Shown here piece by piece: positions 36,777 through 43,348 of a stretch of DNA of 64,000 nt; the first letter of the stretch is position 1, and each line of letters opens with the position of its first letter. The stretch is from a virus: IMG/VR virus record IMGVR_UViG_3300043466_001817, positions 1 to 64,000 of that record. The stretch is one strand, 5' to 3'. The translations under genes and the position numbers were made by a program. The notes beneath the pieces were generated by a model. That model was not told the origin of the DNA, ran no database searches, and worked only from the letters and a program-made list of their open reading frames with translations.

Positions 36777-37113
36777 CACCCCTTTCGGGGTGCGGGTCGA
36801 TTCAGATGCGGGAGACCAAACCCCACTGCTTCAAGCAGCCATTGCCATAGGTGCGGCAATCAATTTTTGCAACGGTTTATTTACGACACTTGTTACCCGT
36901 GTCGGGCATCTCCTTCTTCAATACTCTGCGCCAATCGAAGCCAGTTCAGCCCCTAGATCCCGAAGCCTAGGACTTCGGGGATTGCCCCCTGCAAGAGGAC
37001 TTGACTCGCCATCTCTAATAGATTTGCAGAATCTATTTCGGTTAGGCTAATGGAGCCGAGGGGAATCGAACCCCTGTGTTGTTCGCATTTCTATCCGATA
37101 TCAACAATACCAA
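36777..37113 (-). ncRNA. ssrA: Circularly permuted (two-piece) tmRNA
   Basis: On the minus strand the acceptor piece comes first: T arm GGGGTTCGATTCCCC and 3' acceptor strand CGGCTCC with discriminator A at 37051. A spacer (37050-36954) follows, then the coding piece starting GGGGCTGAACTGGCTTCGAT at 36953. GGGGCTG pairs fully with CGGCTCC and gives a third-pair G-U, the alanyl-tRNA synthetase identity element. The tag frame (36884-36831) starts after GTGTC with GTA and reads VNKPLQKLIAAPMAMAA then TGA, the stop lying in a small hairpin. CGCA/TGCG can form the joining helix. The end is hairpin CACCCC-GAAA-GGGGTG (36792-36777). Function: rescue of stalled ribosomes and tagging for proteolysis. 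CCA is not encoded. tRNA-Pro lies 1 nt upstream. Confidence 0.87.
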
Positions 37114-37187
37114 TTAGGTAGAATGGATTTGAACCATCAACCTTCTCGACCCAAACGAGACGCGCTACCAAATTGCGCTACTACCTA
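37114..37187 (-). tRNA. tRNA-Pro (anticodon TGG)
   Basis: Acceptor TAGGTAG/CTACCTA pairs completely. D stem GCGC, anticodon stem TCTCG/CGAGA around loop TTTGGGT, and T loop TTCAAAT. Discriminator A, no encoded CCA. It directly precedes the tmRNA acceptor piece in the same orientation. Confidence 0.9.
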
Positions 37188-37203
37188 GTACAAACTTATT
37201 TAG

Positions 37204-37317
37204 ACAGTGATATGGGACTTGAACCCATTATCCAGCTTTGTCGGTCAATTTTAATAGACCGTTTTACGCTGGTACATCTCTTGTCAAGACTGCTTGTTCC
37301 CACCAAGCGGATCACTG
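37204..37317 (-). tRNA. Unusual tRNA-like structure, anticodon unclear
   Basis: Acceptor CAGTGAT/ATCACTG pairs over 7 bp, followed by D-arm-like GCTTG-GTGGGAA-CAAGC and a good T arm (ATGGG-TTCAAGT-CCCAT). Between them lie a weak anticodon-like hairpin (TCTTGACAAGAGA) and a 45-nt insert with nested stems CCAGC/GCTGG and CGGTC/GACCG. At 114 nt it is too long for a normal class II tRNA, and the first 34 nt overlap the end of the gene at 37284. It may be a degenerate or intron-bearing tRNA. Confidence 0.4.
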
Positions 37318-37925
37318 GTTTTTTCTATATCGTAATAATATTTGTCATCATCACCACTAAGAATCCATCTATCGCTTTTATCTTCGCATCTATAAATTTT
37401 ATCATCAACTTTGTAATCTGGATTTTCTGGAAATGGTTTAGTCGTGAAAGACATTTCTTTCCAAAAAATTCTATTGTTTGGTTGTAAGGTATAATTTCCA
37501 TTATCAAGTTCAATCATATGAAGGCATTTGTATTGACTTGGTTCATCGCTGTAAGGGTTGTCATACCAATCAAATGTCATCATATAATTTCCCCAACAAC
37601 TAGTTTTATCTTTAAAAATTACTTTTGCCCTTGCTCCATTTAAGTAATCATAAGAAATTACAGTTGACTTAATTGAAAAGCAATCCCATAGTTGAAGCAA
37701 ATCCAATTGCTGAATTTCACATGGTTTGCTGCAAAGTTTATTAATTGGAACTCTACTTCTTATTGTTCCATTATCAAGCATCACATTAAATAACATTGCT
37801 CTGCTTGGGCTTGATTGAGCTCCAAACACAGTTACCTTTTCATATTCACCTTTAAAATTTTTATCTTGATAAAGATGTTCTTTTCTTAATAAACAATAAA
37901 AGTGTGGTATGTTAAGATTATACAT
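37284..37925 (-). CDS. Conserved phage hypothetical protein
   Basis: A 213-residue beta-rich protein. ATG 37925 (MYNLNIPHFYCLLRKEHLYQ) lies just after tRNA-Tyr; longer frames would run through that tRNA. Features: FNVMLDNGTIRSRVPINKLC, LQLWDCFSIKSTV, SCWGNYMMTFDWYDNPYSDE and an acidic C-terminus. The motif of a small molecule or DNA mimic cannot be stated. Similar proteins occur in T4-like cyanophages. Its end overlaps the tRNA-like element. Confidence 0.65.
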   Translation of the reverse strand: MYNLNIPHFYCLLRKEHLYQDKNFKGEYEKVTVFGAQSSPSRAMLFNVMLDNGTIRSRVPINKLCSKPCEIQQLDLLQLWDCFSIKSTVISYDYLNGARAKVIFKDKTSCWGNYMMTFDWYDNPYSDEPSQYKCLHMIELDNGNYTLQPNNRIFWKEMSFTTKPFPENPDYKVDDKIYRCEDKSDRWILSGDDDKYYYDIEKTSDPLGGNKQS

Positions 37926-37928
37926 GAA

Positions 37929-38011
37929 TGCGAGCGGAGGGATTCGAACCTTCGTAGACAAAAGTCAGCAGATTTACAGTCTGCCCTCGTTGACCGCTTG
38001 AGTACACTCGC
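37929..38011 (-). tRNA. tRNA-Tyr (anticodon GTA)
   Basis: Class II tRNA. Acceptor GCGAGTG/CGCTCGC with one G-U pair, anticodon stem CAGA/TCTG around CTGTAAA, variable arm CTGACTTTTGTC, T loop TTCGAAT, discriminator A. Confidence 0.93.
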
Positions 38012-38157
38012 TTAAATCGGGCATTGAATCCTTTTTCCAGCCCTGATCAAGGTCTGGGAAGTATAATGCTAGCCCTGCGCGTTCTTCTACGGTATCCCGC
38101 GCCCCACCGCTGATTGCTGCAGGGTATCAGTTATCCCGAGCAGCTTAATAGTTCTGA
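38012..38157 (-). other. Structured noncoding stretch upstream of tRNA-Tyr
   Basis: A 146-nt gene-free segment, GC-richer than its surroundings. On the minus strand it can form GCGCG/CGCGC around a 16-nt loop, CCCTGC/GCAGGG, and the hairpin CCAGACC-TTGATCA-GGGCTGG. No tRNA cloverleaf could be built. It may be a leader, small RNA or tRNA remnant. Confidence 0.35.
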
Positions 38158-38292
38158 TTATTTAGTCTTCTTTTTTGAATTTTTCTTGGATTTCTTCTTA
38201 CCAAAAATTGCTTCAAAATTTTTACCATATTGTTCCATATTTACAGGGCGGGGAGAACTTCCTTTGCCTGCACCATGTGATCCATAATCCAT
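38158..38292 (-). CDS. Small basic conserved phage protein
   Basis: A 44-residue protein (MDYGSHGAGKGSSPRPVNME; end FEAIFGKKKSKKNSKKKTK). The Gly-rich start and Lys-rich end recall a short conserved protein of T4-like cyanophages. ATG at 38292 is exactly 6 nt from a -10 box. Function unknown; nucleic-acid binding is possible from charge. Confidence 0.65.
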   Translation of the reverse strand: MDYGSHGAGKGSSPRPVNMEQYGKNFEAIFGKKKSKKNSKKKTK

Positions 38293-38298
38293 GCCACC

Positions 38299-38326
38299 AT
38301 TATGGCACGTAGAAATGCTTTGTCAA
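38299..38326 (-). promoter_or_regulatory. Sigma70-like promoter, leaderless start at 38292
   Basis: TTGACA, 16-nt spacer, CATAAT, exactly 6 nt to ATG. Divergent from the late promoter at 38328. Confidence 0.75.
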
Positions 38327-38327
38327 C

Positions 38328-38333
38328 TAAATA
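38328..38333 (+). promoter_or_regulatory. T4-like late promoter CTAAATA
   Basis: TAAATA ending exactly 5 nt before the ATG at 38339. Its upstream half is shared with the divergent sigma70-like promoter. Confidence 0.7.
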
Positions 38334-38338
38334 TTCAT

Positions 38339-39106
38339 ATGAAGAACAATAAAGGCTATTACAGTTGGATCCACTCTATGAAAAACGCTGCCTTGGAATC
38401 TCACTTCAAGGGTCGTGAAATGATCAATGAAGCTAAAAAAAGAACAGATGATAATTCTGATTCCGAAGATAGATATGATCCAAAAATTGCCGCTGAATTG
38501 GCCAAATTAAGACAAGAAAGAGCCGGGCAATTTACTTCAGAACTAGAAAGATCTAGACGTGCAGAAGAAGCCCAAAAAGCAGAAGCTATGCGTCCATTAT
38601 CTTTAGATGTAGAAGGGGCCGAAGAACTTCCAGATGTAGGCATACAGGCTCATAGAAGAGCCATGCGAAAAGATTTAGGAGTAGAAGATTTAAATGGTGA
38701 TGGAGTAAAAGATGCCAATGATGTTGTTGCTGATGGACAAGACGGCGTAATGGGCAATCAAAGAATTCCTGCTGGATTACCAAAAGCCCAGTGGGCAGCG
38801 GCCAGAGGCATTCAAGGCACCAAAGGATTGGGAGAAATTCCAGGAACCCATCAAGCATTGAGAGATCTCACATTGGCTTTGGATATGAGATCAAAGGGTG
38901 AACACGGAGAGCTTTCAAAGTATCACAAACAATTATTAAAGATTCACGATCAAGCCGCAAGAGATGCTTCAATTTCTAGAGAAAGAAATGTAAGAGCCGA
39001 TGCTGCTGCAGAGCATGCAGATGAAATGCTAGGAGCAGGACATGGCCCGCTAGGTCTCAGATTTGAAAGTGTCAATCAAAAGATTTCAAGATTGTTGAAT
39101 GGCTGA
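38339..39106 (+). CDS. Late head-region protein with calcium-binding-like loop
   Basis: A 255-residue helical protein. The start MKNNKGYYSWIHSMKNAALE is typical of a virion-associated protein of T4-like cyanophages. DLNGDGVKDANDVV near residue 122 is an EF-hand/dockerin-like Asp-rich loop. The end FESVNQKISRLLNG resembles the amphipathic starts of the capsid-targeted proteins. ATG 38339 is set by the late box 5 nt upstream. Probably a virion or prohead protein. Confidence 0.7.
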   Translation: MKNNKGYYSWIHSMKNAALESHFKGREMINEAKKRTDDNSDSEDRYDPKIAAELAKLRQERAGQFTSELERSRRAEEAQKAEAMRPLSLDVEGAEELPDVGIQAHRRAMRKDLGVEDLNGDGVKDANDVVADGQDGVMGNQRIPAGLPKAQWAAARGIQGTKGLGEIPGTHQALRDLTLALDMRSKGEHGELSKYHKQLLKIHDQAARDASISRERNVRADAAAEHADEMLGAGHGPLGLRFESVNQKISRLLNG

Positions 39107-39313
39107 TCAGAGATCTGGATAACCGATCTCTCTAGACCACTCCCATTCTTCCCATAACAATTTAGCAAATTCGTCGTCAGGGTCATGACGACGAATTTCT
39201 ATTTCTGCGATACCTTCAGCACAAATGTGAGCATCCATTTCCCACGAAAACCAACGCCACACATCCGGCTGCAGGATCTTGTTAGTGATCAGGCAGCGGA
39301 CTTCTTTTGACAT
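39107..39313 (-). CDS. Small acidic Trp-rich protein
   Basis: A 68-residue protein (MSKEVRCLITNKILQPDVWR; FAKLLWEEWEWSREIGYPDL). CLITNKIL near the start recalls a treble-clef-like beginning, but a second Cys is isolated. It is separated by 1 nt from the gene upstream on the same strand. Function unknown. Confidence 0.55.
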   Translation of the reverse strand: MSKEVRCLITNKILQPDVWRWFSWEMDAHICAEGIAEIEIRRHDPDDEFAKLLWEEWEWSREIGYPDL

Positions 39314-39314
39314 G

Positions 39315-39563
39315 TTAATTCAATGTAAATGCAGTGCAACCAGCGGGTAGTGCTGCTGGTAGACCAAAAGGCTCTATTGGAAGGATATTTGGACCTTGTG
39401 GAAAGGTCAATGCTGTTTGGAATGTATTTCCGCTTCTATTTACAAAATAAAACGTAACTCCAGCAGCGGTGGCGCCAGTATTATTTACTAGAACGCCTTT
39501 GCACTTTAAAATTTTTGATCCATCTAAAGTTATTGGGTTTAATGAAAAGTATTTGTCGTACAT
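39315..39563 (-). CDS. Hypothetical late beta-rich protein
   Basis: An 82-residue protein (MYDKYFSLNPITLDGSKILK; NNTGATAAGVTFYFVNRSGN) that looks like one small beta-sandwich, as in phage decoration or fibre proteins. TAAATA lies 8 nt before its ATG, so it is probably expressed late. Confidence 0.6.
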   Translation of the reverse strand: MYDKYFSLNPITLDGSKILKCKGVLVNNTGATAAGVTFYFVNRSGNTFQTALTFPQGPNILPIEPFGLPAALPAGCTAFTLN

Positions 39564-39571
39564 GTTACAAA

Positions 39572-39577
39572 TATTTA
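39572..39577 (-). promoter_or_regulatory. T4-like late promoter CTAAATA
   Basis: TAAATA on the minus strand ending 8 nt before the ATG at 39563. Confidence 0.6.
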
Positions 39578-39598
39578 GTAATAGATAAATACTTTAAA

Positions 39599-39670
39599 TG
39601 CGGCTGGAGGGAATCGAACCCTCGTGACGGGTTTGGAAAACCCGCGTAATGGCCGTTATACGACAGCCGC
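39599..39670 (-). tRNA. tRNA-Gly (anticodon TCC)
   Basis: Acceptor GCGGCTG/CAGCCGC, anticodon stem CGGGT/ACCCG around TTTCCAA, T loop TTCGATT, discriminator A. Full cloverleaf of 72 nt. Confidence 0.95.
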
Positions 39671-39682
39671 AGAAAGACAAAT

Positions 39683-39877
39683 ATGAAAAAGATCAATGAA
39701 GGTAATCTTTATAATGTTGAAACAAGTGAACCTAAAAAAGACAGAAGTAGCGAACTAGACAGTGTTACTAAAGTAATGATGGATCAATTTTGGGAGGCTA
39801 TGGGCAGACAGGGAGTAACCCCAAAAAAAGCCAAAATGATAGCCAAACAAACTTTTGCATCAGACATCAACACCTAG
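39683..39877 (+). CDS. Small hypothetical protein
   Basis: A 64-residue protein (MKKINEGNLYNVETSEPKKD; VTKVMMDQFWEAMGRQGVTP). It starts 12 nt beyond the 5' end of the antisense tRNA-Gly and overlaps the convergent gene at 39860 by 18 bases. No clear ribosome site or promoter box, so the start is uncertain. Confidence 0.5.
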   Translation: MKKINEGNLYNVETSEPKKDRSSELDSVTKVMMDQFWEAMGRQGVTPKKAKMIAKQTFASDINT

Positions 39878-40066
39878 AGCAAATTTTATCTTATTCATCT
39901 TATTTGCATCGAAATGCTCATCAAATTGCTTGATGAGTTTTTCTTTCATCTGGCAAAATTTATTGTATTCTTTGGTAGAAGCCTGATCATCGGTTTCCAT
40001 TCTACCAAGACGATACATAACATGCCCGTACTCATAAATCAGTTCTTCCAATTCACTGTTATTCAT
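39860..40066 (-). CDS. Small hypothetical helical protein
   Basis: A 68-residue protein (MNNSELEELIYEYGHVMYRL; QMKEKLIKQFDEHFDANKMN). ATG 40066 is fixed by a consensus promoter whose -10 ends 6 nt upstream; the longer frame would cross this promoter. Two helices; function unknown. Confidence 0.6.
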   Translation of the reverse strand: MNNSELEELIYEYGHVMYRLGRMETDDQASTKEYNKFCQMKEKLIKQFDEHFDANKMNKIKFALGVDV

Positions 40067-40072
40067 GCTAGT

Positions 40073-40100
40073 ATTATAACACAAGTAAAACAATAGTCAA
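40073..40100 (-). promoter_or_regulatory. Sigma70-like promoter, leaderless start at 40066
   Basis: TTGACT, 16-nt spacer, TATAAT, exactly 6 nt to ATG. Divergent from the late promoter at 40102. Confidence 0.8.
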
Positions 40101-40101
40101 A

Positions 40102-40109
40102 TATAAATA
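40102..40109 (+). promoter_or_regulatory. T4-like late promoter TATAAATA
   Basis: Perfect TATAAATA ending exactly 5 nt before the ATG at 40115. Confidence 0.8.
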
Positions 40110-40114
40110 TCTAC

Positions 40115-40585
40115 ATGGTAAACAAAGACAAGAAATTTATTATCAATGAAGGCCGCGCAATCACCAATGGCAAATTTGCTTATGGTGGCTTCCCACGTAT
40201 ATTAAAAGAATCCAATTCATATGGATCTACACACATTGAAATGTTTGATGACATCATGGCCGGCAATGATCAAAAAGCCAAAGATTTAATTAAAAAAATT
40301 GATGCTGCGAGAGGAACCGGCCCTACTTTAGATGATGTCACACACAGCCTAGAATTACATAAGCATCTTTTGAGCACTCTAGGAGAAAATCACCCACACG
40401 TCCGTGGTCTAAGCAACGGATTAAAGGATATCTACGATACTGCTCTAGAGTTTGAAAAGAATCCATCAGGAATTTCACAAAAAGATCGTGAAGATTATGC
40501 CAAATCAGTTGACATGATGAAAAATGATAAACATGCCAACACACTATCTTGGATGATGGACTATATGGATCCCAATTACATGTAA
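40115..40585 (+). CDS. Late hypothetical protein with capsid-targeting-like start
   Basis: A 156-residue protein starting MVNKDKKFIINEGRAITNGK: a short basic/hydrophobic start with a Glu at position 12. The rest is helical (DIMAGNDQKAKDLIKKIDAA, DDVTHSLELHKHLLSTLGEN). It has a perfect late promoter. Likely an internal virion protein; function unknown. Confidence 0.62.
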   Translation: MVNKDKKFIINEGRAITNGKFAYGGFPRILKESNSYGSTHIEMFDDIMAGNDQKAKDLIKKIDAARGTGPTLDDVTHSLELHKHLLSTLGENHPHVRGLSNGLKDIYDTALEFEKNPSGISQKDREDYAKSVDMMKNDKHANTLSWMMDYMDPNYM

Positions 40586-40620
40586 AATTAAATACCCCTG
40601 AGATCGTATCTCAAGGCCGA

Positions 40621-40648
40621 CAACCCCGAGCGCTCGGGGTTGTTTCTT
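40621..40648 (+). terminator. Terminator hairpin overlapping a late promoter
   Basis: Perfect palindrome CAACCCCGAG/CTCGGGGTTG followed by TTTCTTT. The next gene's TATAAATA begins immediately after it at 40649. Confidence 0.85.
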
Positions 40649-40656
40649 TATAAATA
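40649..40656 (+). promoter_or_regulatory. T4-like late promoter TATAAATA
   Basis: Perfect TATAAATA ending exactly 5 nt before the ATG at 40662. Confidence 0.8.
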
Positions 40657-40661
40657 TTTCT

Positions 40662-41519
40662 ATGCTTAAACATGTTGGTGATAAATGGTATGTTCTTGAT
40701 TCAACTGGCAAAAAAGTTTTAGGCAAGCATGCCTCGAAAGCCAAAGCAGTTGCACAACTACAAGCAATTGAAATTTCAAAAGAAGAAAGAAATGAATCAA
40801 GGATAATGTCTTTCGGAGATTATCTCAAAGAAGGGTTATCTACTTTGGAATATCACCAAGAACTCAATCCTGAACTCTGGGATGGAAATGAGTTAAAACA
40901 AGAAGTTAAAGACAAACTAATTGAGATTGGGAAAACTTGGGTTGAATGGGCAAATATTCCGATTGAAGCCGTTAAAGATTTAATTTTGGTAGGTGGAAAT
41001 GCAAACTTTAATTACACACCAAAGTCGGATATTGATGTTCATATTCTCATTGATGTTGATGAGATTCCAAACTGCCCAGATTTTATTGATGATTATCTAA
41101 AAGACAAGAAACAACTTTGGTCTCTAACACACGACATCAAAGTTCATGGTCATGATGTAGAAATTTATGCTCAAGACATGAACGATGGGTTTGTTCAAGA
41201 TCAAGGAGTTTATAGTCTTACAAAAGATGAATGGTTAGTAGAACCAATTCATAAAGAAGTAAGCCTAGATGATCCTCATGTTAGCAAAAAGGTTCAAGAT
41301 TACATTGGACAAATTGATGCATTAATTGCATCAAATGCAGAAGATAAATCATTTGAAAAGTTGAAAAATAAGTTTAAAAATATGAGACAATCAGATATCA
41401 AAAAAGCCGGAGAATTTTCTCACGGCAATTTGATATTCAAAGAACTCAGAAATCTTGGTTATCTTGACCGAATGAATGACTATATCAAGTCAAAGCAAGA
41501 TGAACGCTTGAGTTTATGA
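40662..41519 (+). CDS. Late nucleotidyltransferase-like protein with internal capsid-targeting motif
   Basis: A 285-residue protein. Residues 1-45 (HVGDKWYVLDSTGKKVLGKH) form a small domain found at the ends of phage proteins. MSFGDYLKEGLSTLE at residues 49-63 resembles a capsid-targeting peptide and an alternative start at 40806. Residues about 105-170 look like a pol-beta-type nucleotidyltransferase: LILVGGNANFNY, then KSDIDVHILIDVDE (Asp-x-Asp pair) and VEIYAQD as third acid. It may be packaged and modify a host molecule by NMP transfer. This role is inferred. Confidence 0.7.
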   Translation: MLKHVGDKWYVLDSTGKKVLGKHASKAKAVAQLQAIEISKEERNESRIMSFGDYLKEGLSTLEYHQELNPELWDGNELKQEVKDKLIEIGKTWVEWANIPIEAVKDLILVGGNANFNYTPKSDIDVHILIDVDEIPNCPDFIDDYLKDKKQLWSLTHDIKVHGHDVEIYAQDMNDGFVQDQGVYSLTKDEWLVEPIHKEVSLDDPHVSKKVQDYIGQIDALIASNAEDKSFEKLKNKFKNMRQSDIKKAGEFSHGNLIFKELRNLGYLDRMNDYIKSKQDERLSL

Positions 41520-41663
41520 TTCTAGATATCCACTGTCTATGGCCATGCACCATAAACCATAAAGAATGATGCCGACCCCTACGGATGTAAAAGTCATCAG
41601 GAATAAGCAGAAATGCCAATTTTTAATTACAAAATCTATAAATTCTTTTATCGATTCTAGCAT
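41514..41663 (-). CDS. Small single-pass membrane protein
   Basis: A 49-residue protein (MLESIKEFIDFVIKNWHFCL then FLMTFTSVGVGIILYGLWCM) with one membrane helix at about residues 18-41. It overlaps the convergent gene end at 41519. ATG 41663 is exactly 6 nt from a perfect TATAAT. Function unknown; small early phage membrane proteins often act on host envelope functions. Confidence 0.65.
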   Translation of the reverse strand: MLESIKEFIDFVIKNWHFCLFLMTFTSVGVGIILYGLWCMAIDSGYLES

Positions 41664-41669
41664 AGGATA

Positions 41670-41697
41670 ATTATATAGATTTCCTATGGTTTAGAAA
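41670..41697 (-). promoter_or_regulatory. Sigma70-like promoter, leaderless start at 41663
   Basis: Perfect TATAAT exactly 6 nt before ATG. The -35 region (TTTCTA) is weak. Confidence 0.6.
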
Positions 41698-41700
41698 TGG

Positions 41701-41955
41701 TTAATTTCTCTCAACAAATTCAACCCAATCTTGCTTGACCAAATGGTTTCCCTGATAGCCATCTTTAATTTTTGACACATCCCACCAGATGGTATCACCA
41801 ACCTGGATATCCTCAGTTAGTTTATCTCCAATAGCAAGAACCTGTGCTGGGATAATTTTTGAAGTTGATTTTTCAGTATAAATGATGCCCGCTTCACTGG
41901 TCTTTTGACCACCGATCAAAGCCTTAGCCAATATCCATTTTCCAATAGGTTTCAT
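41701..41955 (-). CDS. GroES / T4 gp31-like co-chaperonin
   Basis: An 84-residue protein of GroES size. MKPIGKWILAKALIGGQKTS gives the first strand and start of the mobile loop. SEAGIIYTEKSTSKIIPAQV and LAIGDKLTEDIQVGDTIWW match the GroES pattern 'GGIVL..G.VLAVG....VKVGD'. QDWVEFVER is the last strand. It would cap host GroEL to fold the phage capsid protein, as gp31 does. The ATG overlaps the stop of 41952. Confidence 0.8.
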   Translation of the reverse strand: MKPIGKWILAKALIGGQKTSEAGIIYTEKSTSKIIPAQVLAIGDKLTEDIQVGDTIWWDVSKIKDGYQGNHLVKQDWVEFVERN

Positions 41956-42149
41956 GTTTTTCCTTTTATATCAAAAGTTTCATTTTTCCACATTTTTATT
42001 TGGTCTACTCGGAAATGTCTAATAGTGGAATCCGAAAGAACAACACACCAAACATCATTTTCAAAAGTTCCACCATCACGAATATAAATTGCGTATCCAT
42101 CTCCCAAAGGGGTTAACACTGGAATTGGATTTTTAAATTCGTGAAACAT
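41952..42149 (-). CDS. Small hypothetical protein upstream of co-chaperonin
   Basis: A 65-residue beta-rich protein (IPVLTPLGDGYAIYIRDGGT; VWCVVLSDSTIRHFRVDQIK), an SH3-like size and pattern. It is coupled to the GroES-like gene by ATGA-type overlap and lies just after tRNA-Gln. Function unknown. Confidence 0.55.
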   Translation of the reverse strand: MFHEFKNPIPVLTPLGDGYAIYIRDGGTFENDVWCVVLSDSTIRHFRVDQIKMWKNETFDIKGKT

Positions 42150-42159
42150 AATATTAAAA

Positions 42160-42232
42160 CTGGAGGTGAGAGATTTGAACTCCCGACATCAAGGACCAAA
42201 GCCTTGCGTTCTACCAACTGAACTAACCTCCA
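42160..42232 (-). tRNA. tRNA-Gln (anticodon TTG)
   Basis: Acceptor TGGAGGT/ACCTCCA, discriminator G. A weak first pair (T-A) and G discriminator are glutamine identity features. Anticodon stem CAAGG/CCTTG around CTTTGGT, T loop TTCAAAT. Its first 10 nt overlap the end of the HNH gene upstream. Confidence 0.9.
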
Positions 42233-42732
42233 CTATTTCTTCCTGCAAATGTATCTGTTTGTGAATGACAATTAGGACACAAAAATCTAAGATTATCTAT
42301 TCTATTATCGTTATGTATTCCATTTTTATGATCTAATTGTAATGTTATTGATTTTTTATTCCATATATCTTGCAACCCACATTCATCACATTTATAATCT
42401 AAAAGTTTTTCTTTAACTAATCTTTTTTTCAATATTTGTCTATTGTTATAGCATGAATTTTTTACAAGTATTTTTTTTAGATCTAAAGGAGTTCTAGCTC
42501 CTTTGGGTCTATTTTTATTAGAACCTCTTCCTTCTGGAATATGAGAATAATCAATTTTATCCTCTAATAATCTAGTCTTAAGAGTTTTTACATTTCCGCC
42601 TTTGTTTAATAAATTAAATTTGGAAAGTATACAAGAAAAAGTATCACATGATAAAACAATTTTAATTAATTCTTTTTTACTTATTTTCCAAATTGGGGAT
42701 CTTCTATTTCTCACACAAGTATTTAGTATCAC
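42223..42732 (-). CDS. HNH homing-type endonuclease
   Basis: A 169-residue protein. The HNH domain near residues 110-165 has CDECGLQDIW, LQLDHKNGIHNDNRIDNLRF and CPNCHSQTDTF with two zinc-binding Cys pairs. The N-terminal part (ISKKELIKIVLSCDTFSCIL) is a helical DNA-binding region with AT-rich codons unlike the GC-richer neighbours, suggesting recent acquisition. It ends inside tRNA-Gln, a common landing place for such genes. Confidence 0.82.
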   Translation of the reverse strand: MILNTCVRNRRSPIWKISKKELIKIVLSCDTFSCILSKFNLLNKGGNVKTLKTRLLEDKIDYSHIPEGRGSNKNRPKGARTPLDLKKILVKNSCYNNRQILKKRLVKEKLLDYKCDECGLQDIWNKKSITLQLDHKNGIHNDNRIDNLRFLCPNCHSQTDTFAGRNSGG

Positions 42733-42746
42733 AAATATTTTAACAT

Positions 42747-43313
42747 TTATTGTGATACTGTAGAATGAATTTTAGCGCAGTAATTATTCATAATAATTGA
42801 ACTTGCACAACCAACATTGATGCTTCTCACAGAGCCATACTGCGGAATGTAAAGAATGTCATCACACATATTTATCACGTCTTTCGGAATGCCGATTTGC
42901 TCCTGGCCAAACACAAAGACGTAATGGTTTGCAGGATCAAACTCGTAAGCATTTACATCTTTAGCATCATGTACATTGTCCACGCCAATTACTTTAATGG
43001 CCTTACCAACCCCATCCGGGCCAGCAAGCGATGCAACATAGTCGGCCAGTGAATCAATATCTCGTACATGCTTGAAATTAGTGTAGTGATGGGTTCCAAC
43101 AGTCCCACGACGATCATATTTTTTATTACCGTAGACGACAACTTCCTTCGCAAGAAATGCGTTAGCGTTTCTAATGACGGTAGCAATATTGAAATCGTTA
43201 CCAATGTTGCAACATACCACAGAAAAATTATGACGTTTGCTGTCAAGATCTGCAATAATAGCATCGTGGTTCCAATAGTGGTAATAGTCGATAAGGTTGC
43301 GAGTCTCGGTCAT
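42747..43313 (-). CDS. SpoU/TrmH-family RNA 2'-O-methyltransferase
   Basis: A 188-residue SPOUT methyltransferase. Motif 1 is NIGNDFNIATVIRNANAF near residue 37, motif 2 FVFGQEQIGIPKDVINMCDD near 133, and motif 3 IPQYGSVRSINVGCASSIIM near 155, making the trefoil knot SAM site. GTVGTHHY is also typical. It probably methylates a ribose in tRNA or rRNA, perhaps protecting or tuning the nearby phage tRNAs. It has its own promoter. Confidence 0.87.
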   Translation of the reverse strand: MTETRNLIDYYHYWNHDAIIADLDSKRHNFSVVCCNIGNDFNIATVIRNANAFLAKEVVVYGNKKYDRRGTVGTHHYTNFKHVRDIDSLADYVASLAGPDGVGKAIKVIGVDNVHDAKDVNAYEFDPANHYVFVFGQEQIGIPKDVINMCDDILYIPQYGSVRSINVGCASSIIMNNYCAKIHSTVSQ

Positions 43314-43320
43314 TGGTTAT

Positions 43321-43348
43321 AGTATACATCAAGAACGGGAAGAGTCAA
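43321..43348 (-). promoter_or_regulatory. Sigma70-like promoter of SpoU gene
   Basis: TTGACT, 16-nt spacer, TATACT, 7 nt to ATG at 43313. Confidence 0.75.
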
